51,367 bases of DNA from contig JACQTO010000127.1 of assembly GCA_016210745.1 (NCBI GenBank), forward strand, positions 1 to 51,367, in the 5' to 3' direction. Of the stretch, positions 1 to 8,260 are shown piece by piece. The notes beneath the pieces are model-generated. The model saw only the letters and a program-made list of their open reading frames with translations, searched no databases and had not been told where the DNA came from. Position 1 is the stretch's first letter; every line of letters starts with the position of its first letter. This DNA is from Betaproteobacteria bacterium (lineage in GTDB: Bacteria; Pseudomonadota; Gammaproteobacteria; Burkholderiales; SG8-39). Position numbers and translations under genes: made by a program.

Positions 1-1
1 C

Positions 2-874
2 CTGTGCGTCAACCAGATCCGCAGGAACGGCAATCAAGAGCAGAAAGAGAAGTACCTGCCCAAGCTGGTCTCGGGCGAGCACGTCGGCGCGCTCGCCATG
101 TCCGAACCCGGCGCAGGATCGGACGTGGTGTCGATGCGCCTGCGCGCAGAGTATCGCAAGGGCAAGTTCTTCCTCAACGGCAACAAGATGTGGATCACCA
201 ACGGACCCGACGCCGACGTCCTGGTGGTCTATGCCAAGACCGATGTCAACGCCGGTCCGCGAGGCATCACCGCCTTTCTGGTCGAAAAGGGGTCCCCGGG
301 TTTTTCCACCGCGCAGAAACTGGACAAATTGGGCATGCGCGGTTCCAACACCTGCGAGCTGGTATTTCGCGACTGCGAAGTGCCCGAGGAGAATATCCTG
401 TCCGACGTCGGGCGCGGCGCCAACGTGCTCATGTCGGGCTTGGATTACGAGCGCGCGGTGCTTGCCGGCGGTCCGCTCGGCATCATGCAGGCGTGCATGG
501 ACGTGGTCCTTCCCTACGTGCACGAGCGCAAGCAGTTCGGCCAGCCGATCGGCGAGTTCCAGCTCATGCAGGGCAAACTCGCCGACATGTACACCACCAT
601 GAATGCCGCGCGCGCCTACGTGTATGCCGTGGGGCAGGCCTGCGACCGCGGCGAGACTACGCGCAAGGACGCCGCCGGCGCGATCCTCTATGCGGCCGAG
701 AAGGCCACCTGGATGGCCGGCGAAGCGATCCAGGCCCTGGGCGGCATGGGCTACATCAACGAGAGCCCCACCGGGCGGCTGTGGCGCGATGCCAAACTCT
801 ACGAAATCGGCGCCGGGACCTCGGAGATCCGGCGCTGGCTGATCGGGCGCGAACTGTTCGCCGAGACGGATTGA
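2..874 (+). CDS. liuA: Isovaleryl-CoA dehydrogenase, C-terminal part (5' end outside window)
   Basis: FAD-dependent acyl-CoA dehydrogenase that oxidises isovaleryl-CoA to 3-methylcrotonyl-CoA in leucine degradation. The frame is open from base 2, so the N-terminus is missing; 290 residues are visible. They contain the acyl-CoA dehydrogenase signature [14 protein letters not shown], then [20 protein letters not shown], which is characteristic of the isovaleryl branch. The segment [13 protein letters not shown] carries the glutamate that serves as catalytic base in this branch, in a different place from the short/medium-chain enzymes. The C-terminal FAD/tetramer motif is [13 protein letters not shown] rhodanese gene follows 13 bases downstream on the same strand. 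Methylcrotonyl-CoA carboxylase genes, usual liuA neighbours, are not in the window; a probable liuC lies at 10003. Family assignment is firm; exact substrate is inferred from motifs. Confidence 0.93.
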   Translation: MCVNQIRRNGNQEQKEKYLPKLVSGEHVGALAMSEPGAGSDVVSMRLRAEYRKGKFFLNGNKMWITNGPDADVLVVYAKTDVNAGPRGITAFLVEKGSPGFSTAQKLDKLGMRGSNTCELVFRDCEVPEENILSDVGRGANVLMSGLDYERAVLAGGPLGIMQACMDVVLPYVHERKQFGQPIGEFQLMQGKLADMYTTMNAARAYVYAVGQACDRGETTRKDAAGAILYAAEKATWMAGEAIQALGGMGYINESPTGRLWRDAKLYEIGAGTSEIRRWLIGRELFAETD

Positions 875-887
875 CGCGAGATTCGGT

Positions 888-1298
888 ATGGCGCTGAAAA
901 AAGGTTACAAGCAACTGCTCGAGGAAGCCTACGCGACCGTGCGCACGCTGCCTCTTGCGGAGGCGAGGGTCAAGCTCGGTGATCCCGACGTGCTGTTCGT
1001 GGACATACGCGATATACGCGAGCTCGAGCGGGTGGGCATGATTCCCGGGGCAATTCTCGCCCCGCAGGGCATGCTTGAATTCATGGTGGATCCGGAGAGC
1101 CCTTATTACAACGAAGCGTTTGGCTCGGGCAAGGAGTTCGTGCTCTACTGCGACGCCGCCTGGGCTTCGGCGCTTGCGGCGAAGGCGCTGGACGAGATGG
1201 GCGTGGCGCGCGTGTGCAATCTGGAAGGCGGATACGCTGCGTGGAAAGCCTCCGGCGCGCCGACCGTCGCCTACGAGCCGCATCAACCGGAGAAGTGA
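888..1298 (+). CDS. Rhodanese-like domain protein
   Basis: Single rhodanese domain of 136 residues, predicted cytoplasmic (no signal peptide). The N-terminal part has VLFVDIRDIRELERVGMIPG, the usual D-x-R strand followed by the H/I-PGA turn. The active-site loop VLYCDAAWAS keeps the catalytic cysteine (about residue 88), and the closing CH2-like motif is NLEGGYAAWKASG. The loop lacks the common CxxGxR pattern, so sulfurtransferase activity is plausible but its substrate is unknown. It starts at ATG 13 bases after the isovaleryl-CoA dehydrogenase stop and is probably cotranscribed with it. Palindrome element copy 1 lies between this gene and the next. Confidence 0.85.
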   Translation: MALKKGYKQLLEEAYATVRTLPLAEARVKLGDPDVLFVDIRDIRELERVGMIPGAILAPQGMLEFMVDPESPYYNEAFGSGKEFVLYCDAAWASALAAKALDEMGVARVCNLEGGYAAWKASGAPTVAYEPHQPEK

Positions 1299-1319
1299 TC
1301 AATTGGAGCCGTTAGGCGC

Positions 1320-1468
1320 TTACAAGTCTATTGTTAACAAATTTGGCGAAGATTGGGTTTCTAAATTCGTCCCCCTCTTTTCGAGCAGTTGCAAGCAACT
1401 GCTCGAAAAGAGGGGGATTGATAGAACGGCAAAGCCACCTTGTTTGTTTCCGGCTCGTCCGGCTTAGG
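1320..1468 (+). repeat. Covarying-palindrome element, copy 1
   Basis: Intergenic element of about 150 bp with three parts: a conserved left flank containing GTTAACAAATTTGGCGAAGA, a palindrome, and a conserved right flank beginning GATTGATAGAACGGCAAAGC and ending CCGGCTTAGG. The palindrome has two perfect 22-base arms (1371-1392 and 1395-1416) separated by AA, with outer end CCCCCTC and inner end CAGTTGC. The right end of the element runs directly into the AGGAG ribosome binding site of the thiolase gene. Other copies are at 14434, 19462, 24622, 27033 and 39621. Confidence 0.9.
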
Positions 1469-1476
1469 AGAAAACC

Positions 1477-2661
1477 ATGAGCAATGATCCGATCGTCATC
1501 GTTTCGGCGGCACGTACCCCCATGGGCGCGTTTCAAGGCGAGTTGAAGGACTTCAGCGCGTCGCAGCTTGGCGCCGCGGCGATTCGCGCCGCCGTCGAGC
1601 GCGCCGGCGTGCAGCCAGAGCAGGTCCAGGAAGTGATTTTCGGCAACTGCCTGTTCGCGGGCCAGGGACAGGCGCCCGCGCGCCAGGCCACGCTTGGCGC
1701 GGGACTGCCGAACTCCACCGGCGCCACCACCATCAGCAAGATGTGCGGCTCGGGCATGAAGGCGGCAATGCTCTGCAACGACCTGCTCCTGGCCGGCACC
1801 AACGACATCATGGTCGCCGGCGGCATGGAATCGATGACCAACGCCCCGTACCTGATGCCCAAGGCGCGAACCGGCTACCGTATGGGCCACCAACAGGTGT
1901 ACGACCACATGTTCCTCGACGGACTCGAGGACGCCTACGACCGCGGCCGGCTCATGGGCACTTTCGCCGAAGAATGCGCGGGCAAATACCAGTTCACGCG
2001 CGAAGAGCAGGACCGCTTCGCCATAACGTCGCTGGAGCGTGCGCAGAAAGCGAACAACGAAGGCTGGTTCGCGTGGGAGACCACGCCCATTGCGATCAAG
2101 GCCGGCAAGGACGAGAAATTCGTCGAGCGGGACGAGCAGCCGTTCAAAGCCAACATCGCCAAGATTCCGAGCTTGAAGCCCGCATTTCGCAAAGACGGCA
2201 CGGTGACTGCGGCCAACTCTTCCTCGATTTCCGACGGCGCGGCCGCGCTCGTGCTCATGCGCCGTTCGAGCGCGGAAAAACTCGGGGCGAAGCCGCTCGC
2301 GGTCATCGTGGGCCACGCGACACATTCGCAGGAACCCGGCTGGTTCACCACCGCACCGGTGGGCGCGATAGCCAAACTCTTCGAGCGCACCGGCTGGAAC
2401 GCAGGCAAAGTCGACCTGTACGAAATCAATGAAGCCTTCGCGGTAGTCACCATGGCGGCAATGCGCGAGCACAAACTGCCGCACGAGAAGGTGAACGTGC
2501 ACGGCGGGGCCTGCGCCCTGGGGCATCCCATCGGAGCCTCGGGTGCGCGCATCGTCGTCACCCTGATCGGCGCACTGAGGAAGTACGGCGCGAAGCGCGG
2601 GGTCGCGAGCCTGTGCATCGGCGGCGGCGAGGCCACCGCGATGGCGATCGAACTCGCGTGA
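1477..2661 (+). CDS. Acetyl-CoA C-acetyltransferase (thiolase)
   Basis: Degradative/biosynthetic thiolase of 394 residues, the normal family length. It cleaves acetoacetyl-CoA to two acetyl-CoA or runs the reverse condensation. Visible family motifs are the nucleophilic cysteine in SKMCGSGMKA (Cys90), NEAFAV in the substrate pocket, the histidine in GGACALGHPIGASGAR and the second cysteine in LCIGGGEATAM. The start is ATG with an AGGAG ribosome binding site at 1466-1470; part of that site overlaps the right end of palindrome element copy 1. It is followed after 10 bases by a RidA gene, suggesting an operon continuing to the acyl-CoA dehydrogenase at 3126. AtoB versus PhaA versus a longer-chain thiolase cannot be settled from sequence alone. 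Confidence 0.93.
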   Translation: MSNDPIVIVSAARTPMGAFQGELKDFSASQLGAAAIRAAVERAGVQPEQVQEVIFGNCLFAGQGQAPARQATLGAGLPNSTGATTISKMCGSGMKAAMLCNDLLLAGTNDIMVAGGMESMTNAPYLMPKARTGYRMGHQQVYDHMFLDGLEDAYDRGRLMGTFAEECAGKYQFTREEQDRFAITSLERAQKANNEGWFAWETTPIAIKAGKDEKFVERDEQPFKANIAKIPSLKPAFRKDGTVTAANSSSISDGAAALVLMRRSSAEKLGAKPLAVIVGHATHSQEPGWFTTAPVGAIAKLFERTGWNAGKVDLYEINEAFAVVTMAAMREHKLPHEKVNVHGGACALGHPIGASGARIVVTLIGALRKYGAKRGVASLCIGGGEATAMAIELA

Positions 2662-2671
2662 CGGGGGGAAA

Positions 2672-3100
2672 ATGACGCGCAAGCTGATCTCCTCGGGTTC
2701 GGCCTTCGAAAAGGTCGCGGGCTACAGCCGTGCCGTGGTGGACGGCGACTGGGTGCATGTTTCCGGGACCACCGGATTCGATTATGCAAAGATGACCATA
2801 TCGCCCGATACCACCGAGCAAACCCGCCAAGCGTTCCGCAATATCGAAGCGGCCCTCGAACAAGTCGGCATGTCCCTGCGGGACGCGATCCGCGTGCGCT
2901 ACTTCCTTACCCGGCGCGAGGACTTCGAACTGCTCGCCCCGGTATTCGGCGAATACCTGGGGGAGGTCCGCCCCGCAATCTCGGCAATCGTGTGCGAGCT
3001 GGTCGATGCGCGCATGAAGATCGAGATCGAAGTGACGGCGCGGCGCGAAAGCGCTGCGCCCTCCTCCCCGCGCAAGCGGCAATCGGGAACCAGCCACTGA
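2672..3100 (+). CDS. RidA family protein
   Basis: Protein of 142 residues in the RidA/YjgF family, trimeric enzymes or binders that deaminate reactive enamine/imine intermediates. Family features visible are the early GYSRAVVDGDWVHVSGTTG strand pair, the helix with QTRQAFRNIEAALEQVG, and VRPAISAIVCELVD followed by KIEIEVTA, which includes the conserved arginine before the pocket. The C-terminal tail after the domain is short, basic and probably disordered. It has an ATG start and a GGGGGGAAA ribosome binding stretch, 10 bases after the thiolase stop. The context suggests clean-up of by-products of acyl-CoA or amino acid degradation, but the substrate is unknown. Confidence 0.88.
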   Translation: MTRKLISSGSAFEKVAGYSRAVVDGDWVHVSGTTGFDYAKMTISPDTTEQTRQAFRNIEAALEQVGMSLRDAIRVRYFLTRREDFELLAPVFGEYLGEVRPAISAIVCELVDARMKIEIEVTARRESAAPSSPRKRQSGTSH

Positions 3101-3125
3101 ATCCGGGGACAGGGATCCAACGATA

Positions 3126-4259
3126 GTGATTCTCGCCCCGGAGCTGGAAATGATCCGCGACTCGGTGCGCGTTTTTGCGCGCGAGCAGCTCGCGCCCAAC
3201 GCCGCGCAGTGGGACCGCGAGGCGACCTTCCCTGCCAAAGCGCTGCAAGGCTTGGCGCAACTGGGGCTATTCGGCATCGCCGTGCCCGAGGAGTGGGACG
3301 GGGCCGGCCTGAACTATCTGGCGGTCGCCGTCGCGATGGAGGAGATCGCGGCCGGCGATGGCGCCACCTCGACCATCATCGCCGTGAACAACCTCGTTGC
3401 CGGCATCCTGAACGGCTTTGGCTCCCCGGGGCAGAAGGAGCGCTACCTCAAGCCGCTCGCACGCGGCACGTCGCTTGGCTGCTTCTGCCTCACCGAACCG
3501 CACGTCGGCTCGGACGCCGCGGCCATCCGCACCAACGCACGCCGCGAAGCCGGCGGTTGGGTGCTCAACGGCACCAAGCAGTTCATCACCTCAGGCAAGA
3601 CCGCCGACGTCGCCGTCGTATTTGCCCGCAGCGAGGGCAGCGCAGGCAAGAAGGGCATCAGCGCCTTCGTCCTGCCCACCGCCGCGCCCGGCTACACGGT
3701 GACCCGCATCGAAGAAAAGATGGGCCAGCACGCCTCGGACACGGCGCAAATCGCGCTGGAGGACTGCCGCATCCCGCCAGAGGCCCTGCTCGGGCAGGAA
3801 GGCGAAGGCTACCGGATCGCACTTTCCAATCTGGAGGGCGGGCGCATCGCCATCGCGGCCCAGTCCGTGGGCCTTGCGCGCTCAGCCTACGAAGCGGCGC
3901 TGAAATACGCGCGCGAGCGCATCGCCTTCGGCAAGCCCATCATCGAGCACCAGGCAACGAATTTTCGCCTGGCCGACATGGCGACGAGCATCGAAGTCGC
4001 TCGCCAGATGGTGTGGCACGCCGCGGTCCTGCGCGATGCGCGCCGGCCGGCGCTCAAGGAGGCCTCGATGGCGAAGCTCTTCGCCAGCGAAATAGCCGAG
4101 AAGGTTTGTTCGGATGCGATCCAGATCCACGGCGGCTACGGCTACGTGACCGATTTTCCGGTCGAGCGCATCTACCGCGACGCGCGCGTCGCCCAGATCT
4201 ACGAAGGCGCAAGCGACATCCAGCGCCTGTTGATCGGACGCACGATTGCCGGGGAATGA
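3126..4259 (+). CDS. Acyl-CoA dehydrogenase (short-chain type)
   Basis: FAD-dependent acyl-CoA dehydrogenase of 377 residues, full length for the family. It shows the signature CFCLTEPHVGSDAAAI, the nucleotide-binding NGTKQFITSG region, the flavin-contact segment RIAFGKPI, and the C-terminal IYEGASDIQRLLIGR. The glutamate in YEG is the usual catalytic base of short- and medium-chain enzymes, so this paralogue differs in base position from the isovaleryl enzyme at the left edge. The annotated start is GTG at 3126; an in-frame ATG at 3150 is an alternative. A REP-like inverted repeat begins only two bases after its stop codon. The exact acyl chain is unknown. Confidence 0.92.
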   Translation: MILAPELEMIRDSVRVFAREQLAPNAAQWDREATFPAKALQGLAQLGLFGIAVPEEWDGAGLNYLAVAVAMEEIAAGDGATSTIIAVNNLVAGILNGFGSPGQKERYLKPLARGTSLGCFCLTEPHVGSDAAAIRTNARREAGGWVLNGTKQFITSGKTADVAVVFARSEGSAGKKGISAFVLPTAAPGYTVTRIEEKMGQHASDTAQIALEDCRIPPEALLGQEGEGYRIALSNLEGGRIAIAAQSVGLARSAYEAALKYARERIAFGKPIIEHQATNFRLADMATSIEVARQMVWHAAVLRDARRPALKEASMAKLFASEIAEKVCSDAIQIHGGYGYVTDFPVERIYRDARVAQIYEGASDIQRLLIGRTIAGE

Positions 4260-4261
4260 AG

Positions 4262-4345
4262 AGCAAAATGGGGTCAGAGTAACATTTCATCAAACCGATG
4301 CCGGTTCGATGCGTTTGGGAAATGTTACTCTGACCCCATTTTGCT
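4262..4345. repeat. REP-like inverted repeat, copy A
   Basis: Perfect 26-base inverted repeat: arms at 4262-4287 and 4320-4345, core GGGGTCAGAGTAACATTT, separated by 32 bases. The spacer contains its own small hairpin (CATC-A-AACCG-ATGC-CGGTT-C-GATG). It sits two bases after the acyl-CoA dehydrogenase stop codon. The same arms recur at 5783-5869 around a different spacer. From memory, GGGGTCAGAGT-type repeats accompany REP-associated (Y1) transposases in proteobacteria, but none is present here. Confidence 0.9.
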
Positions 4346-4366
4346 AGATCGAATGAAGGAGCAACA

Positions 4367-4969
4367 ATGGCAACACCGATCGATTTCTATTTCGACTTTT
4401 CCTCGCCCTACGGCTATATCGCTGCCGAGAAAATCGATGCTCTCGCCGCGCGCCACGGGCGCGAGGTGCGCTGGCACCCGTTCCTGCTCGGCATCGCGCA
4501 CAAGGTGACCGGCGGCCACGCGCCGATCGGCGTAGCGCTCAAGGACCAGTATTACAAGAACGATTTCAAGCGCAGTGCGCGTTTTCACGGAGTGAAATTC
4601 CGCCTGCCCTCGAAATTTCCGATCGCCTCGGTCGCGCCCTCGCGCGCTTTCTACTGGCTCGATGCCAAGGACCCGGCGCGCGCCAAGGAGCTTGCACTGG
4701 CCCTGTACCGCGCTTTCTACGTGGACGATGTCGACATCTCCGACCCCGAGAAGGTGATCGGCGTGTGCGCAAAACTAGGATTGAATGCCGAAGAGGTTCG
4801 CGCCAGCATCAACAACCCGGCGATCAAGGAGCTCTTCAAGACCGAGGTGGACCGTGTCATCGCCCGCGGCGCATTCGGCTCGCCCTACTTCATCGTCGAC
4901 GACGAGCATTTCTGGGGGGTAGACCGGCTCGATCAGATCGAGCGCTGGCTCGCCAAGGGCGGCTTCTGA
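4367..4969 (+). CDS. 2-hydroxychromene-2-carboxylate isomerase-like (DsbA-fold)
   Basis: Protein of 200 residues with the thioredoxin/DsbA fold of the kappa-class glutathione transferase and HCCA isomerase family. The N-terminus DFYFDFSSPYGYIAAE replaces the CxxC motif of DsbA with the serine-containing pocket that activates glutathione in this family. The C-terminal ARGAFGSPYFIVDDEHFWG and DRLDQIERWL match the family's cis-proline and terminal helix. Family members isomerise aromatic-ring cleavage intermediates, but many are uncharacterised. Ribosome binding site GAAGGAG lies upstream. It forms a two-gene cassette with the downstream enoyl-CoA hydratase, bracketed by two REP-like repeats. 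Confidence 0.86.
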   Translation: MATPIDFYFDFSSPYGYIAAEKIDALAARHGREVRWHPFLLGIAHKVTGGHAPIGVALKDQYYKNDFKRSARFHGVKFRLPSKFPIASVAPSRAFYWLDAKDPARAKELALALYRAFYVDDVDISDPEKVIGVCAKLGLNAEEVRASINNPAIKELFKTEVDRVIARGAFGSPYFIVDDEHFWGVDRLDQIERWLAKGGF

Positions 4970-4995
4970 GCGGCGCCAATCACAAGGGACGGCGA

Positions 4996-5802
4996 ATGAA
5001 CTACCAAACCATACTGCTGGACATCACAGAGGGCGTGGCGACCATCACGTTCAATCGCCCGGAGAAGAAGAACACCCTCGATCTCGTCATGCGCGCAGAA
5101 CTCGCGCGCGCACTGGACGCACTGCATAAGGACGACTCGGTGCGCGCGCTCATCCTCACCGGGGCCGGCGGCGCATTCTGCGCCGGCGGCGACATCAGCA
5201 CCATGGGCAAGAGCGACGCAACCGCCGAAGGCGGACTCAAGCGCGCAAAAAGCGTCCACGGCTGGCTGCGCATGCTGCTCGAGTTCGACCGGCCGGTGAT
5301 CGCAGCGGTCGACGGCCCCGCATTCGGCATCGGTTTCAGTCTCGCCCTCGCCGCCGACTTGGTGCTCGCCTCCCCGCGCGCGCGCTTTTGCCTGTCGTTT
5401 CTGCGCGTCGGCCTCATTCCCGACGGCGGGGCGCACTATACCCTGCCCCGACTGGTGGGCATGCAGCGCGCCAAGGAACTCATCTTTTCCGCGCGCGAGC
5501 TCGATGCGGCAGCAGCGCTGGAATACGGCATCGCGATGGAAGTGGTGCCCGCCGAAGGGCTGATGGAACGGGCGCGCACAATCGCTTCGAGCTTTCGCAA
5601 TGCCTCAGGCATCGCTCTCGCGCTTTCCAAGGCGACCATCAACCGCGCCTTCGAATCCGATCTTTCGACCATGCTCGAGCTGGAAGCTGTGGCTCAGGGC
5701 GTCGCCTTCAGCAGCGACGTGCATCGCGTGGCGGTGAAGCGCTTCATGGACAAGCAGCCCCCGCTATTCAAGTGGCCGGTCCGCAAAATGGGGTCAGAGT
5801 AA
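4996..5802 (+). CDS. Enoyl-CoA hydratase/isomerase family protein
   Basis: Crotonase-fold protein of 268 residues starting at ATG 4996 (MNYQTILLDITEGVATITFN). The oxyanion-hole segments are GAFCAGGDIS and DGPAFGIGFSLALAADL. The segment LSFLRVGLIPDGGAHYTLPR has aspartate in place of one of the classic hydratase glutamates, so isomerase or another crotonase activity is possible. The last residues, KMGSE and the stop codon, are encoded by the REP-like repeat that begins at 5783. The element has therefore replaced or extended the native C-terminus. It lies 26 bases after the HCCA-isomerase-like gene and is probably cotranscribed with it. Confidence 0.88.
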   Translation: MNYQTILLDITEGVATITFNRPEKKNTLDLVMRAELARALDALHKDDSVRALILTGAGGAFCAGGDISTMGKSDATAEGGLKRAKSVHGWLRMLLEFDRPVIAAVDGPAFGIGFSLALAADLVLASPRARFCLSFLRVGLIPDGGAHYTLPRLVGMQRAKELIFSARELDAAAALEYGIAMEVVPAEGLMERARTIASSFRNASGIALALSKATINRAFESDLSTMLELEAVAQGVAFSSDVHRVAVKRFMDKQPPLFKWPVRKMGSE

Positions 5803-5869
5803 CATTTCCGAAACGCGTCCAACCGACTCGGCATCGCTATCTCGAAATGTTACTCTGACCCCATTTTGC
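5783..5869. repeat. REP-like inverted repeat, copy B
   Basis: Second copy of the GGGGTCAGAGTAACATTT inverted repeat: perfect 25-base arms at 5783-5807 and 5845-5869, separated by 37 bases unrelated to the spacer of copy A. It overlaps the 3' end of the enoyl-CoA hydratase gene and supplies its last codons and stop. Copies A and B bracket the isomerase-hydratase gene pair. Confidence 0.9.
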
Positions 5870-5888
5870 TACGCTGAGTGAGGCATGG

Positions 5889-6662
5889 ATGAGCGAAGCC
5901 GTTCTGCACGAAAAGCGCGGGCATGAATTCCGTATCACCATCAACCGACCACATCGCTACAACGCGATCGATGACGAAGTCGTCGCCGGCCTATCGGAGG
6001 GCTGGCGGCGCGCCGAGACCGACAGCGAGGTCCGCGCGATCGTGCTCACCGGCGCGGGCAACAAGGCGTTCTGTGCCGGAGCCGATCTCAAGTCGGGGCG
6101 CTCGTTTGAATTCGATTTTTCCAAGCCGGGCAACGTACATTCCGATTTGATCCGACAGGTGCTCGATTCGCCTTTGCCCTCGGTGGCGAGAATCAACGGC
6201 ACCTGCGTCGGCGGCGGCGTGGCGTTCACCGCCATGTGCGATATGGCGATCGCCGCGGACAACGCGCAGTTCGCGCTGCCGGAGGTGAAGATCGGCATAT
6301 TTCCGACGCTGATGCTCGCGCTGGTGCAGACCCTGGTGCCGCGGCGCGTGCTGACCGAGTGGGCGGTCACCGGCGAGCCCTTCGACGCGCGCGCTGCGCT
6401 CGCGGCGGGCCTGGTGAATTACGTGGTGCCGGCAGCCGAACTCGACGCGAAAGTGGCGTGGCTGCTCTCGCGCATCACCGACAAGTCGCCGACGGCGATT
6501 CGCCGCGGCAAACACCTCATGCGCGCGATTGCCTCGATGCCGATCGAGGAATCACTCGCCTACACCGAGACCCAGATGGGCACCATCGCCCTCACCGAGG
6601 ACGCAAAAGAAGGCATGGCGGCATTCAACGAGAAGCGCCGCCCCCGCTGGACGGGGAGATAG
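5889..6662 (+). CDS. Enoyl-CoA hydratase/isomerase family protein
   Basis: Second crotonase-family enzyme, 257 residues, ATG start just beyond REP-like copy B. It shows LTGAGNKAFCAGADLKSG and the second oxyanion segment INGTCVGGGVAFTAMCDMAI, followed by FALPEVKIGIFPTLM, which retains the conserved glutamate. The C-terminal FNEKRRPRWTGR is the standard family ending. It is expected to hydrate a trans-2-enoyl-CoA in beta-oxidation or a branched-chain pathway. It is only distantly similar to the crotonases at 4996 and 10003, so the three are not recent duplicates. It converges on the NrfJ-like gene. Confidence 0.89.
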   Translation: MSEAVLHEKRGHEFRITINRPHRYNAIDDEVVAGLSEGWRRAETDSEVRAIVLTGAGNKAFCAGADLKSGRSFEFDFSKPGNVHSDLIRQVLDSPLPSVARINGTCVGGGVAFTAMCDMAIAADNAQFALPEVKIGIFPTLMLALVQTLVPRRVLTEWAVTGEPFDARAALAAGLVNYVVPAAELDAKVAWLLSRITDKSPTAIRRGKHLMRAIASMPIEESLAYTETQMGTIALTEDAKEGMAAFNEKRRPRWTGR

Positions 6663-6671
6663 GTTCTAGCG

Positions 6672-7037
6672 CTATTCCTTCTCTTTGGTAACCACCACGC
6701 GCTGAACGAAGAAGACGCTGGGGAAAGTGCGATTCAGAGACTTGCTGTGGAAATTCGTCATCTCCATGCCGTCGTCGAAGCGGATCACGTCGCCTTTCTT
6801 CACCGCCACCGTGCTGACCGCAAGCCACCGTGTCTTCTTGTTCTGCGTCACCTCGAGGTAGGTGTACTGCGGAACGTTGATGGCGCTCTGCACCTTCCCT
6901 TTTTGCGAAAGCTTGGCTTCGGGGGCTGCCGCGGAGGGCATCTGCATGCCCTGGTGGGGACTGACACCCGCGGGCGGCGCGGCAAGGGCGGGCGCTGAAA
7001 AGACGGAAAGGGCGAACAGGAAGGGAAGGGATTTCAT
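6672..7037 (-). CDS. NrfJ-like periplasmic protein
   Basis: Exported protein of 121 residues. The chosen start (ATG at 7037) gives a classic signal peptide, MKSLPFLFALSVFSAPALA, cleaved before APPAG. The mature part contains YTYLEVTQNKKTRWLAVS, then VKKGDVIRFDDGMEM and FHSKSLNRTFPSVFFV. This pattern resembles NrfJ-related proteins found beside periplasmic nitrite reductase or cytochrome genes. No nrf genes are in the window. A histidine- and methionine-containing stretch (HQGMQM) follows the signal peptide. The biochemical role is unknown; metal or haem-maturation functions are speculation. Confidence 0.72.
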   Translation of the reverse strand: MKSLPFLFALSVFSAPALAAPPAGVSPHQGMQMPSAAAPEAKLSQKGKVQSAINVPQYTYLEVTQNKKTRWLAVSTVAVKKGDVIRFDDGMEMTNFHSKSLNRTFPSVFFVQRVVVTKEKE

Positions 7038-7159
7038 GAGGAGACTTCTTTCGGAAGTGGACGAGGGAAGACGCATTATACGTCGCTGGGTGCGCTGCTA
7101 AGCAGATTCAAAGGCGCAATTCACATCCCTGCGGCGTATTTCACGACCCGATTGCAGGG

Positions 7160-8260
7160 TTATTTCCCGAACAGCTTCATCACCGCCTCGCCCACGCCGC
7201 GCGCGGCACTGCCCACGCCGCGCGCCAGTCCCTCGACGCTCACCCCCAGCGTTTCCCCCACGGATGATGCGACGCGCCGGGCAAAGCTTTCGTTGAGCGA
7301 AAACTTCGGGTCGTCGAGATTGCCTTCGAGCGCGAACTTGACCGTGATCTGGCCGTTGCGATTCTTGAGCGCGGCAATAAACGCGCTGCGCGGCATGCCC
7401 ATGAAGGTATTGAACGTGCCCCCGCGCGACACCAGTTCCACATCGCTCAAGGTAATCGTCCCCGGCGCGCGCAACACGTTCTTGCGCACCGTCGATTTAA
7501 GGTCGAGATCGAGCGCGCCGCGGCCCACGCCCGTTTCTTGGGCCTTTACGAGATAAGGCTCGAACGCGATCAGATCCACGCCGTGCAGCCGGGCGCTAAT
7601 CTCCGAATCCTTGCTCGAGATCTCCGCCCAGCCGCGCACCGCGAGCGTGCCGTTGCGCTGCACGCCTTTGATCATGCCGTCCAACTGGATCTGCGTGTGG
7701 CCCGAGAGCTCAGGCAGGTGAAGATTTTCGATCGTCGCCTGCAGCCGCTCCAGCCTGAGCTTGTGCGCGGGCTCGCGCACCGTAGCGTCGAAGAGTTCCA
7801 GCACGCCCTCGCGCAGCTCGATGGCGCCGATCGCCACGCGCGGCGCCGGAGCGGTCGGCTTGGATTCCTTTGCGCGACCCTCGATGAGGCTCGGCATCAG
7901 GCGCAGGCGCCCGTCACGCGCGCGCAGCACCGACAAATAGGCCTGCTCCACGGTGATGCTGCTTACCCGCACCTCGGCCGACAGCAGCGCGCGAAGGTCC
8001 GGCACGATGACGATGCGCTGCGCGCGCAGCGTGTCGGACGCCGGCCAGCCTTTCGGACCCCTGATGCGCAAGCCGCTGACTTCGATCGCCGACCACCCCA
8101 CGGCGATCGCGCCGATTTCGGCTTCAGGTCCGAGCGCCTGCTCCACCCGGTGCTTGAGTTCCTGCGTCGCGAACTGCAGGCCGAGAACGCCTGCGGCCGC
8201 GATCACCGCGATGACGACGATCAGGCCTACGGCCCAGTATGCGGGCTTATTCTTGGCCAC
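7160..8260 (-). CDS. AsmA/DUF748-like envelope protein
   Basis: Protein of about 366 residues with one N-terminal membrane anchor (YWAVGLIVVIAVIAAAGVLG), then a long beta-rich domain. It shows the repeated pattern of AsmA-like/DUF748 proteins: IGAIAVGWSAIEVSGLRIRG, 'VSSITVEQAYLSVLRA', 'GAIELREGVLELFD', 'LRLERLQATIENLHLPELS'. Such proteins span the periplasm and are thought to act in lipid transport or outer-membrane homeostasis. The start is uncertain: GTG at 8260 is chosen because it places the anchor at the N-terminus and has a GAAGG stretch upstream. The open frame continues far upstream into sequence covered by the divergent nitronate monooxygenase gene, which is not credible coding. Confidence 0.75.
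   Translation of the reverse strand: MAKNKPAYWAVGLIVVIAVIAAAGVLGLQFATQELKHRVEQALGPEAEIGAIAVGWSAIEVSGLRIRGPKGWPASDTLRAQRIVIVPDLRALLSAEVRVSSITVEQAYLSVLRARDGRLRLMPSLIEGRAKESKPTAPAPRVAIGAIELREGVLELFDATVREPAHKLRLERLQATIENLHLPELSGHTQIQLDGMIKGVQRNGTLAVRGWAEISSKDSEISARLHGVDLIAFEPYLVKAQETGVGRGALDLDLKSTVRKNVLRAPGTITLSDVELVSRGGTFNTFMGMPRSAFIAALKNRNGQITVKFALEGNLDDPKFSLNESFARRVASSVGETLGVSVEGLARGVGSAARGVGEAVMKLFGK

Noticed and set aside
1371..1416. Palindrome of element copy 1 as a simple intrinsic terminator
   Set aside because: Stem is strong, but no U-tract follows on either strand, and conserved 40-50 base flanks shared by all copies show it is part of a larger repeated element.
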